Assembly: GCA_937858455.1 (NCBI GenBank)
Contig: CALLYN010000910.1
Location: forward strand, 1-6,286
Direction of reading: 5' to 3'
From: an uncultured Kouleothrix sp.
GTDB taxonomy: Bacteria; Chloroflexota; Chloroflexia; Chloroflexales; Roseiflexaceae
DNA: 6,286 nt
Both the position numbers and the translations under genes were made by a program. Under the pieces are notes generated by a model. It did no database searches, was not told where the DNA came from, and was given only the letters and a program-made list of their open reading frames with translations. This document shows, piece by piece, positions 1-3,974 of this stretch. Within the stretch, counting starts at the first letter, position 1, and every line of letters begins with the position of its first letter.

Positions 1-291
1 TTGCGCGACGGCTTCGCCCAGGCCGCCGAGGCCGCCGGCGTGCCGCTCCAGGCCGCCGCAGCCGGCAGCATGTGGGGCTTCTTCTTCACCGCCGCGCCCG
101 TGCGCGACTACGCCAGCGCCAAGCAGCACGCCGACACCGCGCGCTACGCGCGCTTCTTCCACGCCATGCTCGAGCGCGGCGTGTATCTCGCGCCCTCGCA
201 GTTCGAGGCCGCGTTCGTGTCGCTCGCGCACGACGACGCGCTCGTCGAGCGCACGCTCGATGCCGCGCGCGATGCTTTCGCCACGCTCTAG
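1..291 (+). CDS. hemL: Glutamate-1-semialdehyde 2,1-aminomutase, C-terminal 96 residues (5' end outside window)
   Basis: This is the tail of a PLP-dependent class III aminotransferase-fold enzyme that converts glutamate-1-semialdehyde to 5-aminolevulinate, the first committed precursor of haem and (bacterio)chlorophyll in the C5 pathway; it acts in the cytoplasm. The visible part carries the family's C-terminal signature: GSMWGFFFT, then a [22 protein letters not shown] block and FVSLAHDD, which match the GSMF-FFT and [16 protein letters not shown] blocks of HemL. The stop is TAG at 289-291. The PLP-binding lysine lies upstream of the window, so catalytic competence cannot be judged. The first codon, TTG, is only where the window opens and is not taken as a start. 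No gene follows within 250 bases, and the next strong terminator is at 427-462, so hemL is probably the last gene of its transcript. Identification is firm; the symbol rests on motif recall. Confidence 0.93.
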   Translation: MRDGFAQAAEAAGVPLQAAAAGSMWGFFFTAAPVRDYASAKQHADTARYARFFHAMLERGVYLAPSQFEAAFVSLAHDDALVERTLDAARDAFATL

Positions 292-404
292 CCAAAGGCA
301 GCGATAGCAATCCTGCGGGGCGACCCAGGGGCATACCGGGATGGTCGTCGGCTAAACACATATGCTCGATTGCTGTACAGTGAGGGTTCGAGGGCGGCTT
401 CGCC

Positions 405-453
405 GCTACTTACACTTTGGTTGGGGTTTGGGGGCGGCTTCGCCGCCCCCAAA
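405..453 (+). repeat. Partial copy of dispersed GGCTTCGCC hairpin repeat (direct orientation)
   Basis: Bases 411-453 align with 2407-2448: TACRCTTTG, then a TGGGGTTTGGGG block, then the CGGC-TTC hairpin and CCCCCAAA. Only a few one-base indels and substitutions separate them. This copy lacks the TATACC and CTTCGCTTGAT part found at the left end of the 2382-2452 copy. It overlaps the terminator called at 427-462. Confidence 0.6.
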
Positions 454-462
454 TTTCTTTTT
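427..462 (+). terminator. Rho-independent terminator downstream of hemL, built from a GGCTTCGCC-core hairpin
   Basis: A perfect 12-bp stem (427-438 with 442-453) closes on a TTC loop and is followed by a T-rich tract, TTTCTTTTT (454-462). Stem and U-tract fit an intrinsic terminator reading on the + strand, 135 bases after the hemL stop. The stem is a member of the same hairpin repeat seen at 1976-1996 and 2418-2451, which lack a T tract, so the terminator seems to come from a repeat unit. A smaller relative (394-398 with 402-406, same TTC loop) lies just upstream. Confidence 0.7.
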
Positions 463-501
463 GTGTTGCACTGCGTGGCTTCGCCACGCAGTGCAACACA
501 A
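461..501. repeat. Perfect 19-bp inverted repeat with a TTC loop
   Basis: Arms 461-479 and 483-501 are exactly complementary around the triloop TTC (480-482); the centre is again GGCTTCGCC. The outer arm sequence (TGTTGCACTGCG) is unrelated to the G-run arms of the neighbouring hairpin, so only the core is shared. No T-run follows on either strand, so it is not a standard intrinsic terminator. It begins inside the T tract of the preceding terminator and ends 48 bases before the SDR start, where it could act as a transcript-end stabiliser or as a structured leader element. Confidence 0.75.
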
Positions 502-505
502 TCTA

Positions 506-538
506 TACGTGATCAAGCGAAGAGCGTACTAGTATAAG
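506..538 (-). repeat. Inverted fragment of the dispersed repeat, abutting the SDR ribosome site
   Basis: Read on the minus strand, 522-506 gives CTTCGCTTGATCACGTA, which matches 2392-2408 at 16 of 17 bases. The flanking CTTATAC (538-532 on the minus strand) also matches 2382-2388. About nine extra bases separate the two blocks here. The fragment ends within the AAGGAG (536-541) of the downstream SDR gene. Confidence 0.55.
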
Positions 539-548
539 GAGAACTGCA

Positions 549-1310
549 ATGAATAACGACATGGCTGGCAAGGTCGCACTCGTCACCGGCGGCGGCTCGG
601 GCATTGGCCGCGCCACCGCGCTGGCATTCGCCCGCCGCGGCGCTGCAGTGGTGCTGGCCGACACCAACGACGATGCAGGGCAGGCCGCCGCCGACGCGAT
701 CGGCCGCGACGGCGGCACCGCGCTCTTCCTGCACGCCGACGTGTCGCGCAGCGCCGACGTGCACACGATGATCGCCCAGGCCGTCGCGCGCTTCGGCCGG
801 CTCGACTACGCGCACAACAACGCCGGCATCGAGGGCCAGCCCGGCCCGATGCTCGAATGCGGCGAAGACGAGTGGGATCGGATCATCGCCGTGAACCTCA
901 AGGGCGTGTGGCTGTGCCTCCAGGCCGAGATCCGCCAGATGATCGGCCAGGGCGGCGGCGCGATCGTCAATACCGCCTCGGTGGCCGGGCTGGTGGGCTC
1001 CGAGGGCCTGGCCGCCTACAGCGCCAGCAAGCACGGCGTCGTCGGGCTCACCAAAACCGCCGCGCTCGAATATGCCCGCGCCGGGGTGCGCGTCAACGCC
1101 GTCTGCCCTGGCTTCATCCACACGCCCATGCTCGTGCGATTCACCAACGACGACGCCCAGGCCAACGCGCGCCTGGCGCGCGCCCACGCGCTCGGCCGGC
1201 TCGGCACCCCCGAGGAGGTGGCCGAGGCGGTCGTGTGGCTCTGCTCCGAAGCGGCAGCGTTTGTCACTGGCCACGCGCTCGCCGTCGACGGCGGCCTGGT
1301 GGCGCGATAG
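549..1310 (+). CDS. Short-chain dehydrogenase/reductase (classical SDR, probably NAD-dependent)
   Basis: A 253-residue cytoplasmic oxidoreductase of the classical SDR family, the usual length for that group. Motifs in order: the Rossmann glycine motif TGGGSGIG (13-20); an acidic residue ending strand 2 (D38 in VVLAD), which favours NAD(H) over NADP(H); DV (64-65); NNAG (90-93); and the catalytic tetrad N116, S144, Y157 and K161 (YSASK). PG-x-x-x-T follows at 187-192, with a VDGG ending near 246-249. All catalytic residues are present, so it should be active. The substrate cannot be read from sequence; relatives act on sugars, steroids, cyclic alcohols or acyl intermediates. The ATG at 549 is chosen because AAGGAG (536-541) sits seven bases upstream. 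It is flanked by a hairpin-rich gap (292-548) and a 153-base gap before the DUF892 gene. That second gap shows only a 6-bp hairpin (1344-1359) and a short GCGGCC palindrome (1396-1408), so an independent transcript is likely but unproven. Confidence 0.93.
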   Translation: MNNDMAGKVALVTGGGSGIGRATALAFARRGAAVVLADTNDDAGQAAADAIGRDGGTALFLHADVSRSADVHTMIAQAVARFGRLDYAHNNAGIEGQPGPMLECGEDEWDRIIAVNLKGVWLCLQAEIRQMIGQGGGAIVNTASVAGLVGSEGLAAYSASKHGVVGLTKTAALEYARAGVRVNAVCPGFIHTPMLVRFTNDDAQANARLARAHALGRLGTPEEVAEAVVWLCSEAAAFVTGHALAVDGGLVAR

Positions 1311-1463
1311 CCGCGATGGCACGCAGCTTGCTCCCTTTCGGCTATGCCAATGGTGGCATTGCAACAAGCGGCGGTGGTTTGTGGGGCTTGGGGACGCGGC
1401 CTGGCCGCAGTACCGGCCCCGTTGCTTTGAAAAGCGCCGCCGCCACACGAGAGGAGCACTTCC

Positions 1464-1955
1464 ATGAAAATGACTTCGCTGGAAGACCTGTACATGGCCG
1501 ACCTGCAAGACATGTACGACGCCGAGCACCAGATCACCGAGGCGCTGCCCAAGATGATCAAGGCCGCGTCGTCGACACAGCTCAAGACCGGCTTCGAGAA
1601 GCACCTCAAGCAGACCGAGGAGCAGATCCGGCGGCTTGAGACGGTGTTCAAAAACCACGGCGCGAAGGCCGAGCGCAAGGCTTGCAAGGCCATGAAGGGC
1701 CTGATCGCCGAGGGCGACGAGATCATGAAGGAAAAGGCTAGCCCCGATGTGCTCGACGCCGCCCTGATCGGCGCGGCTCAGAAGGTCGAGCACTACGAGA
1801 TCGCCTCGTATGGCACGCTGCGCACCTACGCCCAGCTGCTCGGCTTCCGCGACGACGCCAGCCAGCTCGACGCGACGCTGCAGGAAGAGGGCACCACCGA
1901 CAAAGAGCTGACGCGCATGGCCACGATGATCAACGTGCGCGCCGAAGAAGCCTAA
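1464..1955 (+). CDS. Ferritin-like DUF892 family protein (YciE/YciF type)
   Basis: A 163-residue, all-helical protein of the DUF892/YciF family, a ferritin-like four-helix fold with a putative di-iron centre. Homologues are stress-induced in enterobacteria and their reaction is not settled. Diagnostic blocks: DLYMADLQDMYDAEHQI (8-24) with E21; a second helix HLKQTEEQIRRLETVF (47-62) with E52 and E59; C74-x-AMKGLIAEG; AAQKVEHYEIASYGTL (104-119) with E109 and E112; and LQEEGTTDKELT (139-150) with E141, E142 and D146. These acidic and His positions are the likely metal ligands. Length is normal, with no signal peptide or membrane segment. The ATG at 1464 is preferred over the in-frame ATG at 1470 because GAGGAG (1451-1456) is seven bases upstream. 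The 153-base gap to the SDR argues for a separate promoter, though none is convincing. A hairpin repeat follows the stop almost at once. A role in oxidative or osmotic stress is inferred from the family only. Confidence 0.92.
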   Translation: MKMTSLEDLYMADLQDMYDAEHQITEALPKMIKAASSTQLKTGFEKHLKQTEEQIRRLETVFKNHGAKAERKACKAMKGLIAEGDEIMKEKASPDVLDAALIGAAQKVEHYEIASYGTLRTYAQLLGFRDDASQLDATLQEEGTTDKELTRMATMINVRAEEA

Positions 1956-1996
1956 TACCAATTGGTGGGGGGTTGGGGGGCGGCTTCGCCGCCCCC
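1956..1996. repeat. Degenerate copy of the dispersed GGCTTCGCC hairpin repeat
   Basis: TATACCA-like left end (ATACCAATTGGT, 1957-1966+), a G-rich stretch and then a perfect 9-bp stem (1976-1984 with 1988-1996) around TTC. The middle CTTCGCTTGATTACGTA block of the 2382-2452 copy is absent. It lies between the convergent stops of the DUF892 gene (1955) and the minus-strand membrane protein (2017). No T tract follows on either strand; it may still help end both transcripts as a stable hairpin. Confidence 0.6.
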
Positions 1997-2016
1997 GTGC
2001 CGCATTCCCAGCGCGC

Positions 2017-2364
2017 CTACGTCTTCCGCCCCAGCAGAAACATCGCCACCGACAACACCAGCCCCCACACGGCCAGCACCGCCACAAAGCTGGCGTGCCG
2101 CCGCATCGCCGTCGCCCCTGCCAGCCTGCGGTAGGCCAGCAGGTAGCCCGCCACGATCGAAGGCGGCCACAGCAGCGTTATGAAGATCGCGATCGGCCAG
2201 TAGCTGTCGGCCGGCAGCGCATCGAGCGCGCCCGCGCCAAACAGCAGCGTGATCACCGGCGTCGCGACCGCGAAGATCAGCGCGCCTGGCAGCCCCAGCA
2301 ACATCATCCCGCCCACCGCGCTCAGCAGCGCCGCGCCGAGCGCGAACCAGAACCCTCGCGTCAT
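2017..2364 (-). CDS. Small integral membrane protein, function unknown
   Basis: A 115-residue, strongly hydrophobic protein that I do not recognise. Four probable transmembrane helices can be seen: about 5-23 (FWFALGAALLSAVGGMMLL), 26-47, 56-78 (WPIAIFITLLWPPSIVAGYLL) and 91-112. Between helices 3 and 4 is a basic loop (RRLAGATAMRRH, 79-90) which, by the positive-inside rule, should face the cytoplasm; the short acidic loop near 48-53 would then face outside. There is no cysteine and no clear catalytic motif. The start at 2364 is supported by GAGGAAG on the minus strand (2373-2367), though the spacing to ATG is short. The gene stands alone: convergent with the DUF892 gene, divergent from the NIF3 gene, and bracketed by two repeat copies. 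Good composition, a ribosome site and coherent helices make it a likely real gene, but no role can be assigned. Confidence 0.75.
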   Translation of the reverse strand: MTRGFWFALGAALLSAVGGMMLLGLPGALIFAVATPVITLLFGAGALDALPADSYWPIAIFITLLWPPSIVAGYLLAYRRLAGATAMRRHASFVAVLAVWGLVLSVAMFLLGRKT

Positions 2365-2381
2365 CGCTTCCTCGATCCTAG

Positions 2382-2452
2382 CTTATACCAACTTCGCTTG
2401 ATTACGTACGCTTTGCTGGGGTTTGGGGCGGCTTCCCCGCCCCCAAACCCCC
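2382..2452 (+). repeat. Most complete copy of the dispersed hairpin repeat
   Basis: Order of elements: CTTATACCAA (2382-2391), CTTCGCTTGATTACGTA (2392-2408), CGCTTTGCT (2409-2417), then a long imperfect hairpin. The hairpin's left arm is 2418-2431 and its right arm 2437-2451, about 14 pairs with one unpaired C and loop CTTCC. The loop has lost the usual TTCG symmetry, reading GGCTTCCCCG. Parts of the unit recur at 405-453 (direct), 506-538 (inverted) and 1956-1996 (degenerate). This copy lies in the 212-base gap between the divergent membrane-protein and NIF3 genes. Confidence 0.65.
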
Positions 2453-2467
2453 TCACATACAGCAAAT

Positions 2468-2508
2468 GTTCAGCCGGATGTAGTAGAAGACTATAGTCGT
2501 CGCCGGCT
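2468..2508 (+). promoter_or_regulatory. Possible promoter with overlapping palindromes upstream of the NIF3 gene
   Basis: TATAGT (2492-2497) is one base from the sigma-70 -10 consensus, with a weak -35 candidate TGTTCA (2468-2473) 18 bases before it. The -10 lies inside an exact 10-base palindrome, GACTATAGTC (2489-2498), and the region is framed by AGCCGG (2472-2477) and its complement CCGGCT (2503-2508). The arrangement resembles a promoter with an operator, but short palindromes arise by chance; this is inference. Confidence 0.3.
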
Positions 2509-2576
2509 AGAAACGGTGTATCATGGCGGCTGGCCTGCCCGCAACCGCTGTTCGGCTGATTTTCGAAAGGGGCGCT

Positions 2577-3368
2577 ATGCCATCGCCACTCACCATCGCC
2601 GCCGCGATCGACACGATCCTGGCGGCCACGCCATTCGACCCGGCCTACGATACTGTCGATACTGTGAAGATTGGCGACGCGCAGCAGCCGCTGCGCGGCA
2701 TCGCCACCACCTTCATGGCCACCTGCGAGGTGATCGAGCGCGCCGCCGCCGCCGGCGCCAACCTGCTGATCACCCACGAGCCAACGTTCTACAACCACCT
2801 CGACACCACCGACTGGCTCGAGCACGACCCGGTGTACCAGGCCAAGCACGCGCTGATCGAGCGCCACGGCCTGGTGATCTGGCGCTTCCACGATCACTGG
2901 CACATGCACCAGCCCGACGGCATCTACACCGGCGTGCTGCGCGCGCTCGGCTGGCAGCCGGCCCACCCCGACGCGCCCATCTTCGACATCCCGCCCACCA
3001 CGCTGGCCGACCTGGCCGCGCAGCTCAAGCACAAGCTCGGCATCACGATGCTGCGCGCAGTCGGCAGCCCCGATCTGCCCTGCCGCCGCGTGGGCCTGCT
3101 GGTCGGCGCGATCGGCGGGCGCGTGCAGATCGACGTGATGAGCCAGCACGAGGTCGACGTGCTGGTGTGCGGCGAGATCGCCGAGTGGGAGACCAGCGAG
3201 TACGTGCGCGACGCCGGTCTGCTTGGCTTCGCGCGCGGCCTGATTGTCACCGGGCACGCGCCCAGCGAAGAGGCCGGCATGGCCTACCTCGCCGAGTGGC
3301 TTGGCGAGCGCCTGCCCGGCGTCCCGGCCACACACCTGCCCGCCGGCTCGCCGTTCTGGTTCGCCTGA
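2577..3368 (+). CDS. NIF3-family (DUF34) dinuclear-metal-centre protein, variant metal motifs
   Basis: A 263-residue cytoplasmic protein of the NIF3/YbgI family, which forms hexameric toroids with a two-metal site in each subunit. Its physiological reaction is unsettled, and database labels such as 'GTP cyclohydrolase 1 type 2' are not proof of activity. Visible blocks: an N-terminal half ending in ANLLITHEPTFYNHLD (61-76), a RFHDHWHMHQPDGI block (103-116), and the C-terminal LIVTGHAPSEEAGM (222-235) with H227 and E231, which match the family's C-terminal His and Glu ligands. The canonical HH pair is H67-E68 here, and the H-x-x-x-D ligand region reads H105-D-H-W-H109, pointing to a subfamily with altered ligands. 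ATG 2577 is preferred over an in-frame ATG at 2523: GAAAGGGG (2565-2572) precedes 2577, nothing like it precedes 2523, and the extra 18 residues fall before the conserved domain. It is followed by the FKBP gene after 106 bases. Confidence 0.88.
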   Translation: MPSPLTIAAAIDTILAATPFDPAYDTVDTVKIGDAQQPLRGIATTFMATCEVIERAAAAGANLLITHEPTFYNHLDTTDWLEHDPVYQAKHALIERHGLVIWRFHDHWHMHQPDGIYTGVLRALGWQPAHPDAPIFDIPPTTLADLAAQLKHKLGITMLRAVGSPDLPCRRVGLLVGAIGGRVQIDVMSQHEVDVLVCGEIAEWETSEYVRDAGLLGFARGLIVTGHAPSEEAGMAYLAEWLGERLPGVPATHLPAGSPFWFA

Positions 3369-3378
3369 GCCACCTTCA

Positions 3379-3407
3379 TTGCGCCGGCACTGCGAGTGTG
3401 CTATGCT
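3379..3407 (+). promoter_or_regulatory. Candidate extended -10 promoter for the FKBP gene
   Basis: TATGCT (3402-3407) is preceded by TGC (3399-3401), giving an extended -10. TTGCGC (3379-3384) lies 17 bases upstream as a half-matching -35. It falls 11 bases after the NIF3 stop and would leave a leader of about 60 bases before the FKBP start. Matches are moderate, so this is a proposal only. Confidence 0.35.
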
Positions 3408-3433
3408 GACGCCTCATAAAAGCGCTTGGCAAC

Positions 3434-3457
3434 CTGTGCTGGCCGCGCCCAGCACAG
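3434..3457 (+). other. 9-bp hairpin in the FKBP leader
   Basis: CTGTGCTGG (3434-3442) and CCAGCACAG (3449-3457) are exact complements around a six-base loop. No T-run follows, so it is not an intrinsic terminator. It ends five bases before the AAGGAG (3463-3468) of the FKBP gene and could either protect the transcript or affect ribosome access. Confidence 0.4.
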
Positions 3458-3474
3458 CCGAGAAGGAGAGGGTT

Positions 3475-3903
3475 ATGGCACAGGCAAAACACGGCGATAC
3501 CGTGCAGGTTCACTATACCGGTACGCTGGCCGACGGCACGGTTTTCGATAGCTCGCGCGAGCGCGAGCCGCTGGCGTTCACGCTCGGCGAGGGCCAGGTG
3601 ATCCCCGGCTTCGACCAGGCCGTGCTCGGCATGCAGCCCGGCGAAAGCAAGCAGGTGGTCATCCCCGCCGACGACGCCTACGGCCAGTATCAGGACGATA
3701 TGGTGTTCGAGGTTGGGCGCGAGCAGCTGCCGCCGAACTTCACGCCGACGCTCGGCGAGCAGTACCAGATCCAGCAGGGCGACGGCACGCCCATGGTCGT
3801 CACCGTCAGCGAGATCACCGCCGACGCCGTGACGCTCGACGCCAATCACCCGCTCGCCGGCTACGACCTCACATTCGACCTCGAGCTGGTCGGCATCGAG
3901 TAG
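3475..3903 (+). CDS. FKBP-type peptidyl-prolyl cis-trans isomerase, SlyD-like
   Basis: A 142-residue folding helper that isomerises X-Pro bonds in the cytoplasm; SlyD-type FKBPs also act as chaperones. The FKBP core is split as in SlyD. The N-terminal part has VHYTGTLADGTVFDSS (12-27), PLAFTLGEGQVIPGFDQAVLGM (32-53) and GESKQVVIPADDAYG (56-70). An insert-in-flap chaperone domain spans about 71-123 (FEVGREQLPPNF onward), and the core resumes with NHPLAGYDLTFDLELVGI (124-141). The NHPLAG motif is diagnostic. The Cys/His-rich metal-binding tail of E. coli SlyD (196 residues) is absent; the protein ends right after the core, as in short thermophile SlyD forms. No signal peptide or lipobox is present. 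The frame is open back to 3244, but AAGGAG (3463-3468) six bases before ATG 3475 and the start of homology fix the start. A strong terminator follows. Confidence 0.94.
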   Translation: MAQAKHGDTVQVHYTGTLADGTVFDSSREREPLAFTLGEGQVIPGFDQAVLGMQPGESKQVVIPADDAYGQYQDDMVFEVGREQLPPNFTPTLGEQYQIQQGDGTPMVVTVSEITADAVTLDANHPLAGYDLTFDLELVGIE

Positions 3904-3922
3904 CCTGCGGGCAGTAGCGCCG

Positions 3923-3970
3923 AGCCGGCGGCTGGCAGCAACCCAATGCCAGCCGCCGGCTGCGTTTTCT
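3923..3970 (+). terminator. Rho-independent terminator after the FKBP gene
   Basis: A perfect 15-bp G+C-rich stem (3923-3937 with 3947-3961) with a nine-base loop is followed by GCG and then TTTTCT (3965-3970). It lies 19 bases after the FKBP stop and directly abuts the convergent SHMT-like stop at 3975. The T tract exists only for + strand reading, although the same stem could slow polymerase coming from the minus-strand operon. Confidence 0.82.
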
Positions 3971-3974
3971 CGCC

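Noticed and set aside
11..20. GGCTTCGCC occurrence near the window start as another repeat copy
   Set aside because: It lies within the hemL coding frame with no inverted G-run/C-run arms, and is a chance match in G+C-rich coding sequence.
461..501. 19-bp hairpin as a second Rho-independent terminator
   Set aside because: No T-run follows on either strand, so only the preceding stem at 427-453 meets the usual criteria.
394..501. CRISPR-like array because hairpins repeat at short intervals
   Set aside because: The units share only a core, have unequal spacing and lengths, and there are no unique spacers of constant size or cas genes.
513..2087. Very long open frame on the minus strand opposite the SDR and DUF892 genes
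   Set aside because: It is antisense to two genes with clear family motifs, its product is rich in Arg/Ala/Gly/His with no recognisable domain, and G+C-rich codon bias commonly keeps the opposite frame open.
2523..2576. Upstream ATG extending the NIF3 protein by 18 residues
   Set aside because: No ribosome site precedes 2523, the extension overlaps the likely promoter/leader, and the family domain begins after ATG 2577, which has GAAAGGGG upstream.
3244..3474. N-terminal extension of the FKBP frame into the NIF3 gene
   Set aside because: The FKBP domain starts at 3475 with a good ribosome site; the earlier codons overlap NIF3 coding sequence in a different frame.
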